A stretch of 64,000 nucleotides of DNA from CAZTAK01 sp964611585. Lineage in GTDB: Bacteria > Pseudomonadota > Alphaproteobacteria > SHVP01. Location of the stretch: the NCBI GenBank assembly GCA_964611585.1, contig CAZTAK010000003.1, positions 1-64,000 of the forward strand, read 5' to 3'. A program made the position numbers and the translations under genes. Position 1 is the first letter of the stretch, and every line of letters starts with the position of its first letter. Shown here piece by piece: positions 52,205 to 61,372 of this stretch. Under the pieces are notes generated by a model, which was not told where the DNA came from, did not search any database, and worked only from the letters and a program-made list of their open reading frames with translations.

Positions 52205-54496
52205 ATGGCTACCAGATCTTCCAAACCGTCCCGTCCGGCCAAGTCGCCGGCTCGCCGCCGTGGGGCCAGCGCCGATGCCGCCGGGGGCGGGGGCATCGTT
52301 CTCGAAGAGCCGCTGGCGCGGGCGCTTTCCGAGCGCTATCTCGCCTACGCGCTATCGACGATTACCTCACGATCGCTGCCCGATGTCCGCGACGGCCTCA
52401 AGCCGGTCCACCGTCGCCTGTTGTATGCGATGCACGTGTTGAAACTCGACGCGCGTTCCGGCTTCAAGAAATGCGCCCGTGTCGTCGGCGATGTCATCGG
52501 CAAGTACCATCCCCACGGCGATCAGTCGGTTTACGATGCGCTGGTGCGCCTGTCGCAGGCGTTTGCGGCGCGCTATCCGCTGGTCGATGGGCAGGGCAAC
52601 TTCGGCAATATCGACGGCGATAACGCGGCCGCCATGCGCTATACCGAAGCCCGCCTGACCGCGGTCGCCGAGGCGATGCTGGACGGCCTCGGCGACGACA
52701 CCGTCGACTTCCGCACCACCTACGACGATGAGGAAGAAGAGCCCATCGTCTTGCCGGCCCGGTTTCCGAATCTGCTGGCCAACGGATCCGCCGGAATCGC
52801 TGTCGGCATGGCGACCAGCGTCCCGCCGCACAACGCCGGTGAACTGTGCGACGCGCTGCTGCACCTGATAAGATTTCCGCGCGCGACGCCCGCCAAACTG
52901 ACTGAACTGGTTCCGGGGCCGGATTTTCCCACCGGCGGCGTGCTGGTCGAACCGGCAGTGTCGATTCGCGAGGCCTACGCCACCGGGCGCGGCGCGTTCC
53001 GGCTGCGGGCGCGCTGGGAAACCGAGAAAACCAGCCACGGCCAATACCAAATCGTCATCACGGAAATCCCTTACCAGGTCCAGAAATCGCGCCTGATCGA
53101 ACGCATTGCGGAACTGCTGGCAGGGCGCAAATTGCCATTGCTTGCGGATGTTCGTGACGAATCGGCCGAAGATGTGCGCGTCGTGCTGGAACCCAAATCC
53201 CGCACTGTCGCCGCCGCGACCCTGATGGAGACGCTGTTCCGGCTTACCGATCTCGAAGTGCGCGTGCCGCTCAACCTCAACGTCCTCGACCGCGGGCGGT
53301 TGCCGAAGTTGATGAGCCTGCGCGAGGCGTTACAGGCGTTTCTCGATCACCGCCACGACGTGCTGCTGCGAAAGAACCGTTATCGGTTGGGCAAAATCGA
53401 CGCCCGGTTGACGATTCTCGACGGTTATTTGATCGCGTTTCTCAATGTCGACGCGGTCATCAAGATCATCCGCGAAACCGACGAGCCCAAACCGAAACTG
53501 ATGCGGCGCTTCAAGCTTGTGGAGGTTCAAGCCGAGGCAATCCTGAATCTGCGGTTGCGGTCGCTGCGCAAACTCGAAGAGATGCAGCTTCGCGCCGAAC
53601 ACGATGAATTGACCGCCGAGCGCAAGGGCCTGAACAGCTTGATGCGCAGCAAGGACAAACGCTGGACCGCCATTGCCGCCGAAATCCGCGACATCAGGAA
53701 ACGGTTCGGCGCGGCGACCGGGTTGGGCCGGCGCCGGACCGAGATCGGCGAGGCTCCGGACCCCGCGCCGGTGCCCCTGGAGGCGATGGTGGAACGGGAA
53801 CCGGTCACGGTGATCTGTTCCGAAAAAGGCTGGGTCCGCACCCTGCGCGGGCACGCCGAAATCTCCACCGACACCAAATACAAGGAAGGCGACCGCGCCC
53901 GTTTCTGGCTTCACGCCGAAACCACCGACAAGGTGCTCCTGTTCGGAACCGACGGCCGGTTCTATACGCTGCCCTGCGATCGGCTTCCGTCGGGGCGGGG
54001 CCAAGGCGAACCGGTACGCCTGTTCGCCGATCTCGGCAACGACGAAGACATTGTTGCGCTGTTCGTGCACCGCCCCGACCGGCGGCTGGTGGTGGTATCG
54101 AGCGACGGCCGCGGCTTTGTCGCCGAGGAAGACGGCGTCCTCGCCCAAACCCGGAGCGGCAAGCAGGTCCTCAACGTCCGCGGCAGCGTCGAGGCCGCCG
54201 TCTGCACCCCGGCCGAGGGCGACAGCCTGGCGTTGATTGGCGAAAACCGGAAGATGCTGGTGATCCCGCTCGCCGAACTGCCGGTCATGGCCCGGGGCCG
54301 CGGCGTGACGCTCCAGCGCTACAAAGACGGCGCCCTCAGCGACGCCATCGCCTTCGACCGCGCCGCAGGACTCACCTACCACTCGGGCGCTCGCGTCCAT
54401 GTGATCGACGACCTGATGCCCTGGGAAGGCAAGCGCGCCCAGGCCGGCCGCCTCGCTCCCAAGGGCTTTCCCCGCAGCAACCGGTTCACCGCCTAG
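52205..54496 (+). CDS. parC: DNA topoisomerase IV subunit A
   Basis: 763 residues. The active-site Tyr is Y146 in AMRYTEARL, HPHGDQSVYDAL at 102-113 is the quinolone-determining region, and six-bladed repeats fill the C-terminal third. The length (about 760) and the shorter C-terminal domain separate ParC from GyrA. It decatenates replicated chromosomes with ParE, encoded elsewhere. The ATG at 52205 follows recO closely. Residues 1-30 are a basic, Ser/Pro/Ala-rich leader. Confidence 0.95.
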   Translation: MATRSSKPSRPAKSPARRRGASADAAGGGGIVLEEPLARALSERYLAYALSTITSRSLPDVRDGLKPVHRRLLYAMHVLKLDARSGFKKCARVVGDVIGKYHPHGDQSVYDALVRLSQAFAARYPLVDGQGNFGNIDGDNAAAMRYTEARLTAVAEAMLDGLGDDTVDFRTTYDDEEEEPIVLPARFPNLLANGSAGIAVGMATSVPPHNAGELCDALLHLIRFPRATPAKLTELVPGPDFPTGGVLVEPAVSIREAYATGRGAFRLRARWETEKTSHGQYQIVITEIPYQVQKSRLIERIAELLAGRKLPLLADVRDESAEDVRVVLEPKSRTVAAATLMETLFRLTDLEVRVPLNLNVLDRGRLPKLMSLREALQAFLDHRHDVLLRKNRYRLGKIDARLTILDGYLIAFLNVDAVIKIIRETDEPKPKLMRRFKLVEVQAEAILNLRLRSLRKLEEMQLRAEHDELTAERKGLNSLMRSKDKRWTAIAAEIRDIRKRFGAATGLGRRRTEIGEAPDPAPVPLEAMVEREPVTVICSEKGWVRTLRGHAEISTDTKYKEGDRARFWLHAETTDKVLLFGTDGRFYTLPCDRLPSGRGQGEPVRLFADLGNDEDIVALFVHRPDRRLVVVSSDGRGFVAEEDGVLAQTRSGKQVLNVRGSVEAAVCTPAEGDSLALIGENRKMLVIPLAELPVMARGRGVTLQRYKDGALSDAIAFDRAAGLTYHSGARVHVIDDLMPWEGKRAQAGRLAPKGFPRSNRFTA

Positions 54497-54700
54497 CGCC
54501 GCCGCCGGATGAGCCCGCCCCGCCAGGCCTCACCCGCCGCCGCAACGGCCCGGCCCGCCAATCCTCGCCGGACGCGATAGACGCCCGCCGACGCGGCGGT
54601 ATCGACCGTCTGGAATTCTGGCCAAAGGGCGCCGGCTCCGGTAAAACCGCCATGCCTTTCTGACGCGCTTCATTCCATTTCGATATCAAGGGGTCAAGGG

Positions 54701-55258
54701 TTGCGGGTACTCGTGCCAATCGTGGTTTGGATCGACCGCCTCAACGATTTCGTTGGGCGGGGCGTCGCGCTGTTGACGATCGTGATGGTCCTCAACGTCT
54801 TTTTGGTGGTGGTGCTGCGCTACACGATGTCGCTCGGTTGGATCTGGATGCAGGAAAGCTATACCTGGATGCACGGCACCGTGTTCATGCTGGGGGCCGG
54901 CTATACACTTCTGCACAACGGACATGTGCGGATCGACGTTTTCTACCGCACGGCAAGCGCGCGCTATCAGGCCGTCGTCAATCTTCTCGGGTCGATCTTT
55001 CTACTGCTCCCCCTTCTGTGGATCACTTGGGACAAAGCCGTTCCCATTGTCCGCCGGTCGTGGTCGCGGCTCGAGTCCTCGCCCGAGGCCGGCGGTCTCC
55101 CGGGCCTCTTCGTCATCAAGGGTGTGATCCTCGCATTCTGTGTTCTGTTCGCCTTGCAGGGCGTGTCGCTGGCTTTGCGGAGTGTTCTGACGCTTGCGGG
55201 TGTCGATCTGGTCCCGCCGGGCAAGAGACAGGCGGACGAAGCGGGGCAGGGGATCTGA
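54701..55258 (+). CDS. dctQ: TRAP transporter small permease subunit
   Basis: 185 residues with four hydrophobic helices (about 17-40, 55-75, 90-112 and 135-160), the DctQ layout. The start is a TTG at 54701 after AAGGG; GTG at 54713 is also possible. It partners with the large permease in the next gene, whose ATG overlaps this stop by 1 nt. The mannitol/chloroaromatic TRAP (large-loop) group is the best match. Confidence 0.88.
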   Translation: MRVLVPIVVWIDRLNDFVGRGVALLTIVMVLNVFLVVVLRYTMSLGWIWMQESYTWMHGTVFMLGAGYTLLHNGHVRIDVFYRTASARYQAVVNLLGSIFLLLPLLWITWDKAVPIVRRSWSRLESSPEAGGLPGLFVIKGVILAFCVLFALQGVSLALRSVLTLAGVDLVPPGKRQADEAGQGI

Positions 55259-56631
55259 TGTCACCCGAGATACTCGGCATCATCATGTTCCTCACCGTAC
55301 TGGGGGTGCTGCTATTTGGCTTTCCGGTCGCACTGACCCTTGCGGGAACGGCGCTGTTGTTCGCGTTTCTGGGCGACATGCTGGGCATGTTCCCGCTTGG
55401 CATGCTGGGCGCGTATCCGCTGCGGATATTCGGAACCATGACCAACGACACACTGGTTGCGGTGCCGTTGTTTATTTTCATGGGGGTGATGCTGGAGCGA
55501 TCGAATGTCGCCGCCGCGCTGCTCGAAACCATGGGGCTGTTGTTCGGCCGGATGCGCGGCGGTCTCGGCATTTCGGTAATCGTTGTCGGCATGCTGCTCG
55601 CCGCCTCGACGGGGATCGTCGGCGCCACCGTGGTGACGATGGGGCTTCTCAGTCTGCCGATCATGCTGCGCAATGGATACGACGCAAAACTTGCCTCGGG
55701 CCTCGTGTGCGCATCGGGAACGCTGGGCCAGATTATTCCGCCCTCGATCGTCCTTGTATTGCTGGCCGAGATTCTGCAAGGCGCCAACGAACAGGCGGCG
55801 GAACTTGGGGGCGACCTTGCGCCCGAACCGGTCACGGTGATCGACCTGTTTGCCGGCGCCCTGTTTCCCGGTCTGTTGCTGGTCGGGCTCTACATCCTTT
55901 GGCAGGTATTCATGGCGGTGTGGAAGCCATCGTCCAGCCCGCCGGTTCTCGACGAGGGCGAACGGCCACCCCTCCCCTATCTGGTGGTCTCGGGTGTGCT
56001 GCCGCCGATGCTGCTGATCGTGGCGGTTCTCGGATCGATTCTGATAGGGGCGGCGACGCCGACCGAATCGGCAGCCGTCGGCGCTATCGGCGCGGCCTTG
56101 CTGGCCGTGCGGAACAAACGATTCACCTGGCCCATCTTGCGCCACGTGGCACAGGAAACGACCAAGATCAGTTCGATGGTATTTCTGATCCTGGTCGGCG
56201 CTTCCATGTTTTCGCTTGTATTCCGTGGCTTCGGCGGCGACGTCCTGATCGAGGATTTTCTCGGCAACCTGCCCGGCGGCCTGTTTCTGGCAATGCTGGT
56301 GGTGATGGCGGCAATATTTCTTCTCGGGTTTTTTCTCGATTTTATCGAAATTATCTTTGTCGTCGTTCCAATCGTCGGCCCCTCGTTGATCGCGCTGGGT
56401 ATCGACCCGCTGGTCCTGGGGATCATGATCGGCGTCAATCTGCAAACCAGTTTTCTGACGCCGCCGTTCGGATTTGCGCTGTTCTACTTGCGCGGCGTGG
56501 CCCCGGATGAAGTGAAGACGACCGATATCTATCGCGGCGTGATTCCGTTTATCTTCATTCAGATTGTGGGAATCGGGCTCTTGGCCGTCTTCCCGGGCCT
56601 CGCGACCTGGCTGCCACGCGTGTTGTTCTAG
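55258..56631 (+). CDS. dctM: TRAP transporter large permease subunit
   Basis: 457 residues with about 12 hydrophobic segments. It starts MSPEILGIIMFLTVLGVLLF, contains STGIVGATVVTMGLLSLPIM and GTLGQIIPPSIVLVLLAE, the DctM signatures, and an extra loop around residues 180-240. It uses the sodium gradient to move an acid brought by the DctP protein. Its TAG stop shares bases with the following palindromic repeat. Confidence 0.93.
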   Translation: MSPEILGIIMFLTVLGVLLFGFPVALTLAGTALLFAFLGDMLGMFPLGMLGAYPLRIFGTMTNDTLVAVPLFIFMGVMLERSNVAAALLETMGLLFGRMRGGLGISVIVVGMLLAASTGIVGATVVTMGLLSLPIMLRNGYDAKLASGLVCASGTLGQIIPPSIVLVLLAEILQGANEQAAELGGDLAPEPVTVIDLFAGALFPGLLLVGLYILWQVFMAVWKPSSSPPVLDEGERPPLPYLVVSGVLPPMLLIVAVLGSILIGAATPTESAAVGAIGAALLAVRNKRFTWPILRHVAQETTKISSMVFLILVGASMFSLVFRGFGGDVLIEDFLGNLPGGLFLAMLVVMAAIFLLGFFLDFIEIIFVVVPIVGPSLIALGIDPLVLGIMIGVNLQTSFLTPPFGFALFYLRGVAPDEVKTTDIYRGVIPFIFIQIVGIGLLAVFPGLATWLPRVLF

Positions 56632-56734
56632 AGCAAATCCCGAGCCGGTGGAACCGCCGGCGACGACGATTTGCGTACTATGTCAAAGGGATAGAGCTTT
56701 TCGCGTGAGCGCATGCGAACGGGAGAAGCTCTAG
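56629..56734 (-). repeat. Dispersed palindromic repeat, type B, copy 2 (inverted)
   Basis: Reverse complement of the copy at 41688-41792 with six differences in about 105 bp. It begins with the TAG of dctM and separates this gene from dctP, which runs the other way, so it could work as a bidirectional terminator between converging genes. The hairpin around the GCATGC centre is preserved. Confidence 0.9.
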
Positions 56735-56805
56735 CCGCACCGCACGGGCAAAAAAGAAAGGGTGGACCCTCGGGCCCGCCCCTTCGTCGTGCGATTGGCG
56801 CGACG

Positions 56806-57900
56806 CTAACCCGGGTATTTGAAGGGCAACGCCCGCGCTTTTGCGTAAGCGCTTTCAGAGGTGTTGGTCCAGCGCAAGGCGGTGCGCCGGAACTTGACGA
56901 TTTCGCCGAACACTTCGGTCGAAAGGGCGTCGCGGGATGCAATTTCCTGTAGCACCTCGCCGGCCCGTCCGCCGATCTTGTTCAAGACATCGTCCGGATA
57001 CTTCCGCAGTTTGACGTTGTGCTCGTTGATCAGCGCCTGGAGCGCGGCATCATTGCGCGCCTGGAATTCGCTGAGCATCAGAAGGTTGGTCGCCGCGGCG
57101 CCCCGTTCGATGACACTTTTCAAGTCGTCCGTGAGACCGTTCCAGGCGTCGAGGTTGATGAAACCGTCCAACACCGTTGCCGGTTCGTGCCAGCCCGGGA
57201 AGTAGTAATAGTCGGCAACCTTATACAGACCGAACCCGAGATCGGCGGCGGGGCCGATCCATTCGGTGCCGTCGATCGCACCGGATGTCAGTGCCGGCAG
57301 GATTTCACCGCCCGGCAACAGCACGACGTTTACGCCGAACGTCGCCAGGACTTCGCCGCCGAGCCCCGGCATCCGGAACTTGAGGCCCGAGAAATCGTCG
57401 ATGGTGTTGATTTCCCTGTTGTACCAGCCGCCCATCTGGTTGCCGGTATTCCCCATCGGCAGGAACTTCATGCCGAACCCGTTGTAGATCTTGTCGGCGG
57501 TTTCGATTCCATCGGCGTAGTACATCCACGCGTTTTGTTCCTGGGCGTTAAGACCGAACGGCATCGCCGCCACGAACGAAATCGCATTGGATTTGCCGGC
57601 CCAGTAATAGGGCGCACCCATGCCCATCTGCGCCGTGCCGGCTTCGACGGCATCAAAGTTTTCGAAGGCGCCGACCAGTTCGCCGGCATGGAAGACCTTC
57701 ATCGACAGCCTTCCCTCGGTCGCGTTGGTGACGAAATCACCGAACGCATCGAGGTGGCGGCCAAGAATGCCGGCCTTGCCGAACGAGGAAGCGACAATCC
57801 ACTGTTGCCGCCCTTGGGCGATGGCCGGTGCCGCCAACGTCAATGCTGCTGCGGCGCCACCCGCGACCGCAGCCCCTTTTAGAAATTCACGTCTCTTCAT
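56806..57900 (-). CDS. dctP: TRAP transporter substrate-binding protein
   Basis: 364 residues of the periplasmic DctP/TakP family. An N-terminal Tat-type signal (MKRREFLKGAAVAGGAAAA, then AAPAIAQG) predicts export folded. The ligand-binding Arg is probably in GLKFRMPGLGGEVL, and SGAIDGTEWIGP is a conserved segment seen in TakP/alpha-keto acid and related binders. It converges on dctQM. The solute is likely a carboxylate; keto acids or lactate are plausible. Confidence 0.92.
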   Translation of the reverse strand: MKRREFLKGAAVAGGAAAALTLAAPAIAQGRQQWIVASSFGKAGILGRHLDAFGDFVTNATEGRLSMKVFHAGELVGAFENFDAVEAGTAQMGMGAPYYWAGKSNAISFVAAMPFGLNAQEQNAWMYYADGIETADKIYNGFGMKFLPMGNTGNQMGGWYNREINTIDDFSGLKFRMPGLGGEVLATFGVNVVLLPGGEILPALTSGAIDGTEWIGPAADLGFGLYKVADYYYFPGWHEPATVLDGFINLDAWNGLTDDLKSVIERGAAATNLLMLSEFQARNDAALQALINEHNVKLRKYPDDVLNKIGGRAGEVLQEIASRDALSTEVFGEIVKFRRTALRWTNTSESAYAKARALPFKYPG

Positions 57901-58034
57901 GAAGACCTCCCCGATATTATGTTTAACTTAGGAAAGTATAGGGCGAGAAATACTAGGTGCAACCAAGGATTGACGTCAGCGCGGTGAACCGTTCGGCTGC
58001 ACCTGCGCTCTGGGGCCGCGCAAGGCCGCCGCGC

Positions 58035-58772
58035 TCAGCCTGCGGTGCCGGTCCGGGGCGCCAGGTCCCAGCCCTCGGGCCCGAAGACCTCTACGGGCTG
58101 GAACTGGGTCTTGTAAGCCATGTTCGGGCAGCCCTCGACGGCGTAGCCGAGATAAACGTATTCGAGGCCCCACGACCGGGCTAACCGAACGTGATCGAGG
58201 ATGATGAAAGTGCCGCCGCTGCGGCGCGCCGGTTCGGGCTCGTAAAAACTGTACACCATCGACAGGCCGTCCTCGATGCGGTCGGTGAGCGACGCACCGG
58301 TCAGCACCCCGTCGTCGTCGCGATATTCGACAAGAAGGGTCTCGACAGGGGTTCGCTCGATCATGGAGCGGTATTCGTCGAAATCCATCTCTACCATCGC
58401 CCCGCCGCCGTGGCGTCGCTGCTGGTAGCGCGAAAACAGCCCGAAATGTTCGCGGTTGGCGAGCGGTGGCAGGATGGTGCGGGTTAAGCCGCGGTTCCGG
58501 TTCAGCACCCGCTTCATCGAGCGCGTCGGCACGAAATCTTCGATCCGGATGCGCACCGGCCGGCATGCGCGGCAGCCGTCGCAATCGGGCCGATAGGCGA
58601 TGTCGTGACTGCGGCGAAAACCGGCGCGAGCCAGTACGTCGTGGGCCAATCCTGAATCGCCTTCGTCGAGGTGGGTGAAGACAAGGCGCTCTTCGCGTCC
58701 GCCGAGATAGGGACACGGCGTCGATCGCGTACGGTAAAACTGCAGCAGGCCGGGGTCCAAGGATTTGTTCAT
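58035..58772 (-). CDS. bpt: Aspartate/glutamate leucyltransferase (Bpt)
   Basis: 245 residues of the ATE1/Bpt family. It adds leucine from Leu-tRNA to proteins beginning with Asp or Glu, marking them for ClpAP via ClpS (N-degron pathway). CPYLGGREERLVF and RPDCDGCRACRPVRI are the conserved cysteine-rich N-terminal part; YLGYAVEGCPNMAYK is the C-terminal signature. The ATG at 58772 gives the normal length; the longer frame upstream has no family match. Confidence 0.92.
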   Translation of the reverse strand: MNKSLDPGLLQFYRTRSTPCPYLGGREERLVFTHLDEGDSGLAHDVLARAGFRRSHDIAYRPDCDGCRACRPVRIRIEDFVPTRSMKRVLNRNRGLTRTILPPLANREHFGLFSRYQQRRHGGGAMVEMDFDEYRSMIERTPVETLLVEYRDDDGVLTGASLTDRIEDGLSMVYSFYEPEPARRSGGTFIILDHVRLARSWGLEYVYLGYAVEGCPNMAYKTQFQPVEVFGPEGWDLAPRTGTAG

Positions 58773-58798
58773 GGCAATTCGATACTCGAAAAGGGCAG

Positions 58799-59674
58799 CT
58801 ACTGATACTCGGGCGGCAAAACCGTGGCGCCTCGCAACAGCACGATGCTGATACGCCGGTTTTCCGGCAAGAAGGGATCTTCGGGCACCAACGGCTCCTG
58901 ATCCGCCAGGCCGGCCACGCGCAGAAACCGGGCAGGATCGATTCCAAATTCGATCAGCGCGCGGCGACTCGCCAGGGCCCGGTCGGCCGACAGCTCCCAA
59001 TTCGAATAGTCGTCGCGTTGAAACGGCGTCGCGTCGGTGTGGCCGGAAATCGAGAGGTCGTTGGGGAGGCGCGAAACCACCCTGGCGATCTGCTCCAGGA
59101 GCTCTTTTGTATGCGACTGCATCTGGGAGGAGCCGCTGGCGAAAAGCGAACCGCCTTCCTGATCGATGATCTGGATGCGCATGCCTTCGTCGGTCATGTC
59201 CATCAGTATATTTTTGCTCAGGTCTGAAAGCTCAGCGGAATCGGCAAGCGCCTGTTTGATCTGTTCGAGGGCATCGTTAAACATTTCCTGTTCGGCGGCG
59301 GCGGCGGCGTCGGCGATTTCTTCTTCCGTCGGTTCCCGCGATTCGCTGATCGGTGGCGGTTCGAGCGCAACCACCACCGACGGGGTTCCGCTCTCGCCGA
59401 CCCTGACGCCAGAATCCGAAAACGTTCGTCCCGCCAGCACGCCGCCCGCGCCGCTCACCCGTGACAATGTTGCCGAGGTCGGTGCAAAGTAGTCTGCAAG
59501 GCCGCTCTTTTGATCGTCGGTGGTGACCTGCAGCAGCCACAACAGCAGGAAGAACGCCATCATCGCCGTCACGAAGTCGGCATAGGCGACTTTCCACGCT
59601 CCGCCATGGTGGCCTTCGTGTCCACCCTTGACGACCTTTTTGATGATCGTCGCGTTATGACCAGCTTCTGCCAT
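58799..59674 (-). CDS. motB: Flagellar motor protein MotB
   Basis: 291 residues. One membrane helix (about 34-50) carries the proton-accepting Asp D33 in AYADFVTAMM, and the C-terminal OmpA-like domain has the peptidoglycan-binding SGHTDATPF. A Glu/Ala-rich linker (about 100-140) separates the two. With MotA it forms the proton-driven stator. motA lies 17 bp upstream. Confidence 0.95.
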   Translation of the reverse strand: MAEAGHNATIIKKVVKGGHEGHHGGAWKVAYADFVTAMMAFFLLLWLLQVTTDDQKSGLADYFAPTSATLSRVSGAGGVLAGRTFSDSGVRVGESGTPSVVVALEPPPISESREPTEEEIADAAAAAEQEMFNDALEQIKQALADSAELSDLSKNILMDMTDEGMRIQIIDQEGGSLFASGSSQMQSHTKELLEQIARVVSRLPNDLSISGHTDATPFQRDDYSNWELSADRALASRRALIEFGIDPARFLRVAGLADQEPLVPEDPFLPENRRISIVLLRGATVLPPEYQ

Positions 59675-59691
59675 GCAATCCTCTCAGGTGC

Positions 59692-60550
59692 TCAGGCGCT
59701 GGGCGCATCTTCGAGCGCCTCTTCGAGCTCTGTGAAGCTCGGGCGCTCGTGCGCCATCAGGATTTTGCGGGCGAATTCGACCGAGACAGCGGGAGCATAG
59801 CCCTGCATGTGGGCCAATAGACCGGCCTTGATGCAGTGGTAGTACTTGCTGTCGGCGTCGGCGTACATTTTCAAGTTTGAGGCGATCGGTCCCACCAGGC
59901 CGTAAGCCAAAAGAACGCCGAGGAAGGTTCCGACCAGCGCCGCGCCAATCTTTTCACCCAACACCTCGGGCGGTTCAGTGATCGAGCCCATGGTGCTGAT
60001 GACACCGAGAACGGCGGCCACGATGCCGAACGCGGGCAGACCGTCGGCCACGACCTGCATGGCGCTGGCGGCCTGCGTCGGGCCCTCGTGCATCGCCTCG
60101 ATGTCCTCGTCCATCAAAGTTTCGACTTCGTGCGGGTTATCGGTGCCCATGGTCATCAAGCGCAGATAATCACACAGGAATGTGACCGCATTCTTGATTC
60201 TTGGAGAAAGGGGGGTACTCGGCGAACAGTGTGCTTTCTTCCGGGTGATCAACATGGGTTTCGAGCGCCAGCATCACTTTGGATTTGGCGAGCCGGAAGA
60301 TCGCATACAACAGCGTCAACAACTCGAGATACGATTTCTTGCTGTGAGGGGGGCCTTTTAGGACCCGGCCCAGAGTCTTGCCGACCATGCTCAGGACCGG
60401 CTTTGGGTTGGAAATGATGAAGCCGCCCAGCGCCGCCCCGCCGATAATCAGGACTTCCAATGGCTGGATCAGGACGCCTAAATCGCCGTGCGGCAGATAC
60501 CCGCCCAAAACAGAGCCGAAGACGACGACTAATCCGATCAGGAAGAACAT
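59692..60550 (-). pseudogene. motA: Flagellar motor stator protein MotA, frameshifted
   Basis: Two overlapping frames encode one MotA. Frame 1 (from 60550) starts MFFLIGLVVVFGSVLGGYLP and reads through HVDHPEESTLFAEYPP, then runs into a wrong tail. Frame 2 resumes with KNAVTFLCDYLRLMTMG and continues to 59692 with the normal GLPAFGIVAAVLGVISTMGS. The break lies in a run of six G on the plus strand (60210-60215); five G would join the frames into 285 residues with no other defect. Either a sequencing/assembly indel, a recent mutation, or slippage in a homopolymer. Confidence 0.9.
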
Positions 60551-60859
60551 TCAGTCCAGCAGGTTAGTGAAATCGAAGGCTTTGACCGGGCGGTGCAGCA
60601 TTCTCCTACCCGGCCGAGTCCGAATATCGTCTGTTTCTGGCATGGCATCGGTTAGCCATTTATTACCCGCTTGGCCCCGGACCGGCAACTCAAATGCGGT
60701 TCCCCGCCTTACGGCCTCAATGCCGGGGTTTCGAACGCATCCCGGTTTCTCTCGTGGCTGAGCCAGAATTTGTTTTCTGTCCCGGCCACTGGTAATAATC
60801 GGATTGAACGGCCCGGCCCGGCGGCCTGGTCTTTCAACATGTCTTGCCGACATCCTTTG
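60551..60859. other. Intergenic region, nothing recognisable
   Basis: About 310 bp between the divergent motA and flavin reductase genes. A minus-strand frame (60551-60853) stops directly against the motA start but gives no known protein and has no evident ribosome-binding site. The region presumably holds both promoters; I cannot identify sigma-28 or sigma-54 motifs with confidence. Confidence 0.4.
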
Positions 60860-61372
60860 ATGCTCAAAAAACCCGTTTCGGACCTATTTGACTTCCGTCA
60901 GGCGCTTGGGTGCTTTGCCACCGGCGTCTCGGTGGTGACCACCTATTCGGCGCCCTTGCGGCCGGATGCCGGCGACGGCTCGGTCGGGGTGACGGTCAAT
61001 TCGTTCAGTTCGGTATCGCTCGACCCGCCGCTGGTTGCTTTCAGCCTCTACCGCGTCGGCCGCCGGATTTCACAATTTATCGAGGCCGGTCATTTCTGCA
61101 TCAACGTGCTGGCGCGCGAACAGGAAGCGCTGTCCAGACAGTTTTCCGCCGCCAACGGCGATGTCACCTGCGAATCGGTGGGCTATACCCTTGGCACCGT
61201 CGGCAGTCCGGTTCTCGCCCACGTTCTCGCAAGTTTCGAATGCACCCTCGAAGACACTGTTGAAGGCGGCGATCACCTGTTGTTTCTGGGGCGCGTGCAA
61301 CACTACGCCTACGATGCCTCCAAGACCCCGCTCTTGTTCTTTCGTGGCACCTACACCGGCCTGACCGGCTAG
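60860..61372 (+). CDS. Flavin reductase family protein
   Basis: 170 residues of the FMN-binding split-barrel family. FATGVSVVTTYS, VNSFSSVSLDPPLVAFSL and FCINVLAREQEALSRQFS are the standard signatures. Members supply reduced FMN to monooxygenases, as HpaC does. The partner monooxygenase is not in the window. The ATG at 60860 is chosen; one at 60839 would add seven residues. It converges on ilvA with a 4-nt overlap. Confidence 0.9.
   Translation: MLKKPVSDLFDFRQALGCFATGVSVVTTYSAPLRPDAGDGSVGVTVNSFSSVSLDPPLVAFSLYRVGRRISQFIEAGHFCINVLAREQEALSRQFSAANGDVTCESVGYTLGTVGSPVLAHVLASFECTLEDTVEGGDHLLFLGRVQHYAYDASKTPLLFFRGTYTGLTG

Noticed and set aside
54727..56631. 634-codon frame joining dctQ and dctM
   Set aside because: The first part is dctQ in the wrong frame and only the second part is real DctM; the 1-nt overlap at 55258 explains it.
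60195..60216. Programmed ribosomal frameshift in motA
   Set aside because: MotA is not known to use one, and there is no stimulatory structure or A-rich slippery heptamer I can point to; an indel in a homopolymer is simpler.
60860..61372. Flavin reductase as the missing CobR (corrin reductase)
   Set aside because: CobR also has a flavin-reductase-like fold, but this gene is 30 kb from the cobalamin locus and has only generic family motifs.
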